Shown piece by piece: positions 37,553-46,277 of a stretch of 64,000 bases of DNA. How positions within the stretch are numbered: the first letter of the stretch is position 1; each line of letters starts with the position of its first letter. Source of the DNA: Flavobacterium taihuense (GTDB taxonomy: Bacteria > Bacteroidota > Bacteroidia > Flavobacteriales > Flavobacteriaceae); contig NZ_JAHWYN010000003.1 in assembly GCF_019351435.1 (NCBI RefSeq), positions 248,001 through 312,000 on the forward strand. Direction: 5' to 3'. Position numbers and translations under genes: made by a program. Below the pieces are notes generated by a model. That model did not search any database. It saw nothing but the letters and a program-made list of their open reading frames with translations, and was not told the origin of the DNA.

Positions 37553-40500
37553 ATGAAAAAAATATTATATAATCTTTCATGGCTAGGTATTTTTCTGATT
37601 TCGTTTGGAATCCATGCGCAAAATACCCAGCCTCTTATTCAGTCGAAACTAGACGGAACAGTAATTAATAAAATCACAAATCAGCCAGTTTCAGGAGCTT
37701 CTGTAGTTATTAAAGGAACCACTCATGGCGTTGTAACAGATGCAGAAGGGAAATTTTATTTTCAAACGGGTCAAAAATTCCCATACACTTTAATCGTAAG
37801 TTATATAGGTTATAAAAAGGCAGAAGTCATCGTTGATGGAAATCCAGTTATCATTAATTTGGAAGAAGATCTTCAAGAACTTAATGAGTTAGTAGTTGTT
37901 GGATATGGAGCTCAAAAGAAAAAGGATATAACTGGCGCAATTGCTTCAGTTCCAAAAGCAAATTTGGCTCAAGTCACCTCATCTGCAGATAACTTATTGA
38001 GAGGTGCCATTCCTGGAGTTGTGGTTACTCAAAGTTCAGGGCGACCCGGTGCGACTTCAAGTGTTCGTATTAGAGGAGGAAACTCTATAACAGCTGGTAA
38101 CGAACCCCTATATGTTGTAGATGGAATACTGATTTACAATGATAATAATAATGGTACAGCTGGAGTAGCTTTATCTGGAGCTGGAGTAAATGTGCTTTCA
38201 ACAATAAATCCCGCTGATATCGAGTCGATTGATGTATTAAAAGATGCTTCGGCAACTGCAATTTATGGTTCTCGAGGGGCCAATGGAGTAGTACTGATTA
38301 CTACCAAGAAAGGAACCAAAGGACAAGATAATATTTCGTACCAAGGTTATTTTGGGACACAATCAGTAGCCAAAAAGCTCCATCTGCTTAATGCTTCACA
38401 ATGGGCAAGCTTACGCAATGATGTGCAGGCTAGTATAGGTCAAGCTCCTTCATTTTCAACGGATCAAATTGAAGCGCTTAAAACTTCAGGAGATTATGAC
38501 TGGCAATCCGCAGCTTTTAGAGATGCTCCGGTTCAAAATCACCAATTGACATTCTCAGGAGGTGATGATCGCTCCAGATATGCTGTTTCCGGAGGTTATT
38601 TTGATCAAGATGGGGTTGTAATCGGGTCAGATTTTAAACGAATTTCTCTTCGTGCCAATTACGAGAGAAATTATTCGCAGAATTTTAAATTTGGCGTGAA
38701 TGCAAACTTTACTAATTCCGTTTCAAATGGAGTAGGAGCCAATAATTCTGGAAGAGAACCAAGTCCATTAGTTAGTGCTTTATTAACAGCGCCAGTAGTA
38801 CCAATAAGAAATCCCGACGGGAGTTATAATGTAACTCAAAATCCTTATGTAACTTCGGTTAATGGATATGTGCCAAATCCAATTAATGATTTAGAAAACA
38901 CGGTCAATGAAACTAAAATCAATAGAATTTTGACCAGTTTATTTGGTGAATATAAAATAAACAAAGAAATCACGGCGAAAGTTTCGGTTAGTGGTGATGT
39001 GATTAATACCAAACAAAATTATTACGCTCCCTCAAATACTACAAATGGTGCCTCAACAAAAGGACTAGCTTCTATTGGTAATCGATTGGTGAGTTCGGTA
39101 TTGAATGAAAACACGTTGAATTACAATACTCGTTTTGGTGAAGATCATAAGTTTTCGGCTTTGGCAGGATACACGCTTCAGTATACTAGTGGCGAAGTTG
39201 TTACAGCAGGAGCCAATAAATTTGTAAATGATGCTAATACCTATAACGCTTTGCAAGATGGTACAGCAGTAAAACCATCTAGTGATGCATTCGAGAGTGT
39301 GCTGAAATCATGGTTGTCCAGAGTAAATTATTCGTACAAAAGACGATATAACCTTACTGTTTCTGCTCGCGCTGATGGGTCTTCAAGATTTGGTTCTGAA
39401 TCGCGTTGGGGTTATTTCCCGTCAGCAGGATTTTCCTGGAACATCACCGAAGAAGACTTTGCTAAAAATCTTAAAGGAGTTAGCGATGCAAAACTTAGAT
39501 TGAGTGCAGGAACAACCGGCAATCAAGAAATTGGAAATTACCTTTCTTTAGCGTCAATAGGTTCTGTTAATTACGCTTTCGGAGGTACAATTCAAACAGG
39601 ATTGGCACCTACACGTTTGGCAAATCCAGATTTGAAATGGGAAAAAACAGCGCAATACAATATTGGTTTAGACTTGGCATTATTGGACAGAAAAATAAAT
39701 TTTGTTTTTGATGCCTATTATAAAAAAACGAGTGATTTACTTATTAGTGTTCCTGTTCCTCTTACTTCTGGATATACCAGTGTTCTTCAAAATATTGGGG
39801 GAGTAGAAAATAAAGGAATCGAGATTGGACTTATTACCGAAAACCTCAAAACAGAAAATTTTTCATGGAATTCGAATTTTGTTTTTTCAACGAACAAAAA
39901 TAAAGTACTTGAAATTGGGAATGGAGTTAGTCAGTTTTTTCCTGTAGTGCCAAATGGTTCTTTGTTGCAACAACAACCAGTAACTGTAAAAGTAGGGGAG
40001 CCTTTGGGAACTTTTTGGGGATATAAAACCAATGGTATTTTTCAAACTCAAGAAGAAATCAATACACAACCAAAAATTAACAGTGCTGCCAATACGAAAG
40101 TTGGAGATAGAAAATATGTTGACACCAATGGAGACGGAATAATTTCGGCTGCAGACAAAGGAAGTCTAGGAAGTTCACAACCCAAATTTGTTGGAAGTTT
40201 TAGCAATACTATTTCATATAATGATTTTGATTTGCAATTTTCTTTCCAAGGGGCTTATGGTGGTAAAGTGTTTAATGCCTTGAATCAACAGTTAGAAATC
40301 TCTACGCTTGGAACAAATGCTTCGGCTGTTTTAGAAGATCGTTGGACTGCTACCAATCCGAGTAATGAAATTCCGAGAGCGTCAAGTTCTCCAGTAGGGA
40401 TCGTTTCAGAACGTTATGTAGAAGACGCTTCCTTTTTGAGATTAAAACTCATCACTTTTGGATACACCTTTCCTAAAAGCCTTTCTACAAAAATAGGAAC

Positions 40501-40672
40501 AAAGAGTGTTAAGCTATACGTTTCTGCCGAAAATTTAATCACTTGGACCAAGTATACCGGTTACGATCCAGAGGTAAGTTCATATGAACAAAACAATTTA
40601 TATCCCGGAACTGATTTTGGAGCCTATCCAAATTCTAAAACATTTATCACGGGCTTGAACGTAACTTTCTAA
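37553..40672 (+). CDS. SusC/RagA-type TonB-linked outer-membrane transporter
   Basis: 1039 residues from ATG 37553 (MKKILYNLSWLGIFLISFGIHAQ, a clear signal peptide); an in-frame ATG 51 bases earlier would spoil it. A CarboxypepD-like domain follows (VINKITNQPVSGASVVIKGTTHG), then LNELVVVGYGAQKKKDITGAI, a plug (SIDVLKDASATAIYGSRGANGV) and a barrel ending FITGLNVTF. It pairs with the SusD protein downstream to import a large ligand. Since a sulfatase and FGE follow, a sulfated compound is the likely cargo. Confidence 0.95.
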   Translation: MKKILYNLSWLGIFLISFGIHAQNTQPLIQSKLDGTVINKITNQPVSGASVVIKGTTHGVVTDAEGKFYFQTGQKFPYTLIVSYIGYKKAEVIVDGNPVIINLEEDLQELNELVVVGYGAQKKKDITGAIASVPKANLAQVTSSADNLLRGAIPGVVVTQSSGRPGATSSVRIRGGNSITAGNEPLYVVDGILIYNDNNNGTAGVALSGAGVNVLSTINPADIESIDVLKDASATAIYGSRGANGVVLITTKKGTKGQDNISYQGYFGTQSVAKKLHLLNASQWASLRNDVQASIGQAPSFSTDQIEALKTSGDYDWQSAAFRDAPVQNHQLTFSGGDDRSRYAVSGGYFDQDGVVIGSDFKRISLRANYERNYSQNFKFGVNANFTNSVSNGVGANNSGREPSPLVSALLTAPVVPIRNPDGSYNVTQNPYVTSVNGYVPNPINDLENTVNETKINRILTSLFGEYKINKEITAKVSVSGDVINTKQNYYAPSNTTNGASTKGLASIGNRLVSSVLNENTLNYNTRFGEDHKFSALAGYTLQYTSGEVVTAGANKFVNDANTYNALQDGTAVKPSSDAFESVLKSWLSRVNYSYKRRYNLTVSARADGSSRFGSESRWGYFPSAGFSWNITEEDFAKNLKGVSDAKLRLSAGTTGNQEIGNYLSLASIGSVNYAFGGTIQTGLAPTRLANPDLKWEKTAQYNIGLDLALLDRKINFVFDAYYKKTSDLLISVPVPLTSGYTSVLQNIGGVENKGIEIGLITENLKTENFSWNSNFVFSTNKNKVLEIGNGVSQFFPVVPNGSLLQQQPVTVKVGEPLGTFWGYKTNGIFQTQEEINTQPKINSAANTKVGDRKYVDTNGDGIISAADKGSLGSSQPKFVGSFSNTISYNDFDLQFSFQGAYGGKVFNALNQQLEISTLGTNASAVLEDRWTATNPSNEIPRASSSPVGIVSERYVEDASFLRLKLITFGYTFPKSLSTKIGTKSVKLYVSAENLITWTKYTGYDPEVSSYEQNNLYPGTDFGAYPNSKTFITGLNVTF

Positions 40673-40693
40673 GTAAAATATAAAAATTAAACA

Positions 40694-42163
40694 ATGAAAA
40701 AGATAATAACATTTATAGTAAGCGCTACTCTCTTAGTATCGTGCGCTGATCTAGAGGTAACGCCAACCTCTTTTATAACCGAGGAGAATTTCTTCAAAAC
40801 CCAAGACGATGCTGTTGCCAGCGTGACTGCAGTTTATGCTTCTTTGAGTCTTGATCCGGGAGAACAAAGTTTATTTGGAAGAAATCTTTATTTCTTGACA
40901 GATATGGGCTCTGATTATGCAGCGGCTGGGGTTTCGGCAACAAACCCGCAGGTAAGAGCCTTAAGTAATTTAACCCATGATGCAACAACAGACCGTGTTC
41001 AGGTGGCTTGGCGCCAAATTTATAACGGAATCAACAGAGCTAATGTGGCAATTGACAATATTCCTAAAGTGTCAGGTTCCGATGTTGTCAAAACCCGATT
41101 GATTAATGAAGCAAAATTCATCAGAGCATTGTTGTATTTCCAAGCGGTTCGTCTTTGGGGTGGCGTTCCAATAGTATTGCATGAGGCAACTTCCATAAAT
41201 GTGGAGGGGTTAAAATCAAAAAGAGCAACTGTCGAAGAAGTTTATCAACAAATCATTTTGGATTTGACAGATGCCGAAAATTTACCATCTACTTATACGG
41301 CAGCTGAGGCTGGACGAGCGACTTCTGGAGCTGCAAAATCACTTTTGGTAAAAGTGTATATCACTAGAAAAGAATGGAGCAAAACCATTGCAAAAGCAAA
41401 TGAAGTCATTAACGGTGGATATGGTTATGCACTTTTTGAAAATTTTGCTGATGTATTTAATAAAACGAAGAAGAATGGAAAGGAACATATTTTTTCTGTT
41501 CAGTTCGAACCCAATCAAGCGGGTAATGGTTCTAGCGGAAGTACTTTCCAAGCGACCTCGTTTACTGGGTTTACAGCCACAGAACCAGCAGATATTATCT
41601 CGGATGTAGCCTTGTTTTATGACATCTATGCGGCTGGAGATACCAGAAGAGAGGTGAGTTATAAGAAGCAATTACTTAATCCAGCTACTGGAACACTGTA
41701 TACTTTTCCGAAACCTATTTTTGGAAAATACCTAGACGTAACAAATTTAGCAGCGCCATCGAACGTGGCGATTAATTTTCCGGTTATTCGTTATGCGGAC
41801 ATTCTATTGTCTTTGGCGGAAGCGATTAATGAGCAATCCGGGCCAACGGCAGAGGCTTTTGAAGCAGTGAATCAGGTAAGAAGAAGGGCTTTTGGCAAAC
41901 CAATCAACACTTCAGACACAACTGTAGATTTAGTTGGACTGACAGCTACTCAGCTGAGGGACGCCATTCGTGAGGAGCGCAAGAAAGAGTTTGTTCAGGA
42001 AGGGCAACGTTGGTATGATTTAGTTCGTTGGGGAATTTTAGTTACTGAAGTAAAAAAAGTAACAGCCAAAGCTTCTGTTTCAGAACGAAATAATTTGTAT
42101 CCAATTCCTCAAAGTGAGCGAAATATTGACCCAGTGGGATTACCACAAAATCCAGGTTATTAA
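40694..42163 (+). CDS. SusD/RagB-type surface lipoprotein
   Basis: 489 residues with a lipoprotein signal (TLLVSCADLEVTP). SusD family segments follow: FFKTQDDAVASVTAVYASL, AKFIRALLYFQAVRLWGGVPIV, FPVIRYADILLSLAEAINEQ, and the C-terminal IREERKKEFVQEGQRWYDLVRWG. It forms the lid over the SusC channel and captures ligand at the surface. It starts 21 bases after susC. Confidence 0.95.
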   Translation: MKKIITFIVSATLLVSCADLEVTPTSFITEENFFKTQDDAVASVTAVYASLSLDPGEQSLFGRNLYFLTDMGSDYAAAGVSATNPQVRALSNLTHDATTDRVQVAWRQIYNGINRANVAIDNIPKVSGSDVVKTRLINEAKFIRALLYFQAVRLWGGVPIVLHEATSINVEGLKSKRATVEEVYQQIILDLTDAENLPSTYTAAEAGRATSGAAKSLLVKVYITRKEWSKTIAKANEVINGGYGYALFENFADVFNKTKKNGKEHIFSVQFEPNQAGNGSSGSTFQATSFTGFTATEPADIISDVALFYDIYAAGDTRREVSYKKQLLNPATGTLYTFPKPIFGKYLDVTNLAAPSNVAINFPVIRYADILLSLAEAINEQSGPTAEAFEAVNQVRRRAFGKPINTSDTTVDLVGLTATQLRDAIREERKKEFVQEGQRWYDLVRWGILVTEVKKVTAKASVSERNNLYPIPQSERNIDPVGLPQNPGY

Positions 42164-42180
42164 TCAATAAAACTATAAAA

Positions 42181-44100
42181 ATGAAAAATTTTAAGAATAA
42201 TTTAAAATTCAAAAGTCATCAAAAAGGACTTTTAATTACAGCTTTACTTGTAGCACAATTTGGCTTTGCCCAAAATAAACCAGAAGCCAACTTCAAAGGA
42301 GTTATTGGTAAAACATTGGCAGAATCAAAAGAGTACTGGCCAGAACCAGTAAAAGCTCCCGCCGGCGCACCTAATATCGTTTGGGTATTACTTGATGATG
42401 TGGGATTTGGAGCCTCCAGCGCTTTTGGAGGTTTAATACAAACGCCAACTTTTGACGCCTTGGCCAATAATGGATTGCGATATACCAATTTTCATACCAC
42501 AGCGATTTGTGCGCCAACCCGTGCGGCATTGTTAACAGGCAGAAATTCAGGAAGAGTACACGTTAGCGGTTTCTCACATACTATTTTATCTGCAGGTTTT
42601 CCAGGTTGGGATGGGAAAATCCCAGCGGATAAAGGAACTATTGCCGAAATTTTAAGAGATAATGGCTATAATACTTTTGCTGTGGGTAAATATGGGGTTA
42701 CTCCAGATGAAGATGCCACCGATGCAGGACCATTTGATAGATGGCCAACAGGTAAAGGATTTGATCATTTCTTTGGTTTCTTGGGATCTCAAACTGATCA
42801 ATATAACCCTGATTTAGTAGAAGATCAAGCACACGTAAAACCTGATGGAAGACATTTAACCGATCAAATTACAGATAAAGCCATTAGTTATATTACCAAA
42901 CAACAAAAGGCAGTACCAGGGAAGCCGTTCTTTTTATACTATGCGCCTGGAGCCGTTCATGCACCGCATCAGGTTGCTCCAGAGTGGAGTGATCAATACA
43001 AAGGAAAATTTGGTGAAGGTTGGGATGTATATCGTGAAAAAGTATTAGCGAATCAAAAGAAATTAGGTGTGATTCCTGCCAATGCTATATTGCCAGAACG
43101 TAATCCGCTCATTACAGAGTGGAAAAAATTGAGTCCAGACCAAAAGAAAGTGTATGCCAGATTCATGGAAGTATATGCTGGATATCTAACCTATACAGAT
43201 CATGAGATTGGAAGAGTTGTAAATTATTTAAAGGAAACCAATCAATTGGATAATACTTTGATTTTTCTTGCTATTGGTGACAATGGAGCGAGCAAAGAGG
43301 GAACTTTGCAAGGTACAATTAGCCAAAATCTTTTTGCTCAAGGAACCTCTGATGAAAAAAATCTTCAGGATAATTTGAATAATATTGGAGAAATAGGAAC
43401 TGCGAAAGGGTTGAATACCAATTATCCTTTGGGTTGGGCACAAGCTACCAATGCCCCTTTCAAAAACTGGAAGCAAGATGCACATTCAGAAGGGGGAACC
43501 CGAAATCCATTAATTATTCATTATCCAAAAGGGATTAAAGAAAAAGGAGGAATCAGAAATCAATACAACCACGTAACAGATTTACTTCCTACTACATTGG
43601 ATATTGTTGGAATTAAGGCACCAGAATATATTCGTGAAATCAAGCAAGATATAATACAAGGTTCTTCTTTTTATGCTTCATTAAATGATGCTAAAGCCGA
43701 ATCACTACACAAGGTACAGTACTACTATATTTTTGGAAACAGAGCCATTTACAAAGATGGTTGGAAAGCAGGTGCGGCGCATCTTCCGGATTCTTTTGCC
43801 GTAAAGAATTCTTTAGGCAAAAATGAAAAACCAGCAGTAAGTAATTTTGATGCTGATGTTTGGGAATTGTATAACTTGAACGAAGACTTTAATGAGCGCA
43901 ATAACTTGGCCAAAAAGTATCCTGAAAAATTAGAAGAACTTAAAAAATTGTTCGACGATCAAGCCAAAGAAAATAATCTTTATCCGTTAATTGACTGGCA
44001 AGATGTTTATGGCAGAAAAATACACAATACGGGAGCCAATAAAGACAAATCCGTTCAAGATTTGATTCAACAAGTAACAAAACCTGGAGAAACTAAATAA
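42181..44100 (+). CDS. Arylsulfatase (Cys-type, exported)
   Basis: 639 residues with an N-terminal export signal (GLLITALLVAQFGFAQ). Metal-binding Asp72-Asp73 (VLLDDVGFG) and the activation motif C110-A-P-T-R114-AALLTGR are intact, so Cys110 must become formylglycine. GKYGVTPDEDATD and AIGDNGASKEG are further family marks. It hydrolyses organic sulfate esters, probably in the periplasm. A dedicated FGE lies four genes downstream. It starts 17 bases after susD. Confidence 0.94.
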   Translation: MKNFKNNLKFKSHQKGLLITALLVAQFGFAQNKPEANFKGVIGKTLAESKEYWPEPVKAPAGAPNIVWVLLDDVGFGASSAFGGLIQTPTFDALANNGLRYTNFHTTAICAPTRAALLTGRNSGRVHVSGFSHTILSAGFPGWDGKIPADKGTIAEILRDNGYNTFAVGKYGVTPDEDATDAGPFDRWPTGKGFDHFFGFLGSQTDQYNPDLVEDQAHVKPDGRHLTDQITDKAISYITKQQKAVPGKPFFLYYAPGAVHAPHQVAPEWSDQYKGKFGEGWDVYREKVLANQKKLGVIPANAILPERNPLITEWKKLSPDQKKVYARFMEVYAGYLTYTDHEIGRVVNYLKETNQLDNTLIFLAIGDNGASKEGTLQGTISQNLFAQGTSDEKNLQDNLNNIGEIGTAKGLNTNYPLGWAQATNAPFKNWKQDAHSEGGTRNPLIIHYPKGIKEKGGIRNQYNHVTDLLPTTLDIVGIKAPEYIREIKQDIIQGSSFYASLNDAKAESLHKVQYYYIFGNRAIYKDGWKAGAAHLPDSFAVKNSLGKNEKPAVSNFDADVWELYNLNEDFNERNNLAKKYPEKLEELKKLFDDQAKENNLYPLIDWQDVYGRKIHNTGANKDKSVQDLIQQVTKPGETK

Positions 44101-44106
44101 TAAAGT

Positions 44107-44164
44107 TAGCACTTAGTGAATAGTTATGATTGATCAACTTTTCTAAGCTAATCACTAAGTGCTA
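44107..44164 (+). repeat. 13-bp perfect inverted repeat between the sulfatase and downstream genes
   Basis: tagcacttagtga (44107-44119) pairs with tcactaagtgcta (44152-44164) around a 32-nt loop. No T run follows, so it is more likely an mRNA stability or processing element separating susCD-sulfatase from the rest than a terminator. Confidence 0.6.
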
Positions 44165-44190
44165 CTAATTAATCACGTAATGAAAAAAAC

Positions 44191-44310
44191 ATGAAACTAA
44201 TAGATTTTCAAATTATAGGAAAAAAGATTGTCGTCGGGGCGATTGTCTTTTTAGTGCCGCTAGTTATTTTGGCTGGAGGCTTGGCATTAGTAAATCATTT
44301 TTTAAAATAA
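44191..44310 (+). CDS. 39-residue single-span membrane peptide
   Basis: ATG 44191 opens MKLIDFQIIGKKIVVGAIV, one strongly hydrophobic span (GAIVFLVPLVILAGGLALV), and ends 6 bases before the sterol-desaturase-like gene on the same strand. Tight spacing and good composition support translation. It could be an accessory subunit of the next protein; no family is recognised. Confidence 0.55.
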   Translation: MKLIDFQIIGKKIVVGAIVFLVPLVILAGGLALVNHFLK

Positions 44311-44316
44311 TAAATC

Positions 44317-45378
44317 ATGGCATTAGATCAAAATTTAAAAAGAAAACTAACAAGAGATTTAAGCATAAGTCTTTTGTTATACAGCTTGCCAGTGTTGGCA
44401 ATTTACCTTTATTTTAGACTAAATAATGGTATTGTAGCTGAATCGCACCTTACACTTCCGTCATTTTTAGAATTTACAAAACCGGCGTTCGAAAACATTC
44501 GTACTTGGGGTTTGGTTGCTTTTATGCTCGTTTTAGGAGTTGTTGAATTTGCGGCAGGTTTGTATGACGACCAATGGACAGGAACAGAACGTAAAATAGA
44601 TATCATTTGTTTTTTGGCACCAAAATTGCTTTTACCTCCTGTAATTGCTTTTTTTAGCTTAACTGCTTTACCCTTTTTAATTCCAAATTTGGAGAATACG
44701 CTTTCATGGGTTCCATTTTGGGGAGGATTTTTCCTGATTGCCATAGCAGATGATTTGACTCAATACTGGTATCATCGCTTGCACCATCAAGTGCCGTTTT
44801 TGTGGCGTTTTCATAGAACTCATCACTCTGCTCCATACATGGGAATGGCGATGGCTTCGAGACAAAACTTTATTTACACCGTGTTTTTCTCTCAAATTTA
44901 TTTGACGGCAACCTTGACGTTTTTAGGATTAGGATTGCCTGCTTTGTTTGTCACGGTGATAAAAAGTTTTATCACATTGGGTGCACATTCCAGTATTGCT
45001 TGGGACAAACCTTTTTATAAATTCAGAATATTACATCCAATTGCATGGGTTTTGGAACGTTTTATTTCGACTCCGGCTACACATCATGCACATCACGCTG
45101 ATACTAGTGGTGATGGAATTGGTTATTTTAAAGGCAACTTTGGAAATATGTTTTTCTTATGGGACGTGATTTTTGGAACGGCTTTAATAACTAGGAAATT
45201 TCCGAAATCCTACGGAACGAAATCGTACAAGCAGGAAGAATGGTATGCACAGTTTTTGTGGCCAATATTCAAATCTAAAAAAGAAGGAAGTCCATTGGCA
45301 GAAGGCGTTATTGCTTTGCCAATTTCTCAAAAGAAAGAGTCCGTTTCATCAAATCCAAACCGATATGAGCCAGTTTAA
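44317..45378 (+). CDS. Sterol desaturase / fatty-acid hydroxylase family membrane enzyme
   Basis: 353 residues with several membrane spans. The three His clusters of di-iron membrane oxygenases are present: WYHRLHHQ, FHRTHHSA and THHAHHAD, with a further H in GAHSS. Family members hydroxylate or desaturate lipids at the inner membrane using O2. Its place in a sulfatase cluster suggests that the carbon skeleton released from the sulfate ester, or a sulfated lipid, is processed; this is inference. It overlaps the next gene by 14 bases. Confidence 0.88.
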   Translation: MALDQNLKRKLTRDLSISLLLYSLPVLAIYLYFRLNNGIVAESHLTLPSFLEFTKPAFENIRTWGLVAFMLVLGVVEFAAGLYDDQWTGTERKIDIICFLAPKLLLPPVIAFFSLTALPFLIPNLENTLSWVPFWGGFFLIAIADDLTQYWYHRLHHQVPFLWRFHRTHHSAPYMGMAMASRQNFIYTVFFSQIYLTATLTFLGLGLPALFVTVIKSFITLGAHSSIAWDKPFYKFRILHPIAWVLERFISTPATHHAHHADTSGDGIGYFKGNFGNMFFLWDVIFGTALITRKFPKSYGTKSYKQEEWYAQFLWPIFKSKKEGSPLAEGVIALPISQKKESVSSNPNRYEPV

Positions 45379-46090
45379 TCTTAAAAGAGTAACAAACAAT
45401 GTTACTGCAATTGTGTTATTCTTTGCTTTAGGTGCTTCAGCCCAAAATCAAAACATTTTTACGTTGCAATTAGATTCTTTTTCTGCAAAAATTAAAGAGC
45501 AAACAAAGCCACAGATAATTGATGCCAGAAGTCCGGAAGAGTTTGCGATAGACCATATCAACGGCTCGGTTAATTTTAATTTAGAAACAGAAAATTATGC
45601 GAAACATACGGCTCAATTGGATAAAACAAAACCAGTATTTATCTATTCTATTGGCACATTCAGAAGTGGACAATTGGCAAAAGAATTATTAAAAAATGGT
45701 TTTTCGGAAGTGCATGATTTAGAAGGAGGTATTGCTGCATGGATAGGAGGAGGAAAGCCTTATTATTTCAATTCAAAAAACAAATTATCGTTAGTAGAAT
45801 ACCAAAAAGTTATAGCCGATAACAAGACCGTTTTAGTGGATATTGGTTCAAGATATTGCGGTGCATGCAAAAAAGTGAAACCAGTTCTTGAAACCATCAA
45901 AGCGCAATATGGCGAGAATGTAAAAATCGTAGAAATTGATTTGGAAGAAAACCCGCAGGTTATAGCCGATTTAAAAGCGGTAAAGGTTTTTCCAACTTTG
46001 ATTTTATATCAAAAAGGTACAATTGTTTTTAAAAAAGACGGTTTGGGTGATTTGAAAAAGGATGTTGATTTGGCTTTGGCCGAAAAATAA
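45365..46090 (+). CDS. Exported rhodanese-like/thioredoxin fusion protein
   Basis: 241 residues from ATG 45365, which opens a signal peptide (AIVLFFALGASAQ) and overlaps the previous stop. Residues about 35-130 form a rhodanese domain (IIDARSPEEFAIDHINGSVNF, HDLEGGIAAW), but the catalytic Cys position is Ser95 (FIYSIGTFRSGQ), so sulfur transfer is doubtful. Residues about 140-241 form a thioredoxin domain with active C165-G-A-C168. It is probably a periplasmic redox partner, perhaps keeping the sulfatase or FGE cysteines reduced; this is inference. Confidence 0.85.
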   Translation: MSQFNLKRVTNNVTAIVLFFALGASAQNQNIFTLQLDSFSAKIKEQTKPQIIDARSPEEFAIDHINGSVNFNLETENYAKHTAQLDKTKPVFIYSIGTFRSGQLAKELLKNGFSEVHDLEGGIAAWIGGGKPYYFNSKNKLSLVEYQKVIADNKTVLVDIGSRYCGACKKVKPVLETIKAQYGENVKIVEIDLEENPQVIADLKAVKVFPTLILYQKGTIVFKKDGLGDLKKDVDLALAEK

Positions 46091-46277
46091 ATAAAACAGT
46101 CATCAGTTACTCCCGATTGCGATTAGAAAATACTGTTAAGCTAAGTGTTTATCATTTCGATCAAAGATGGAAATCACATAATGAGCAATAAATGGGATAG
46201 CCATCGGAACATCGAAAAAAAGTTTTAGGAGTTCGGTAGTACTTAGTGTTAATAGTATTGCGCCATCGGGAATACAG

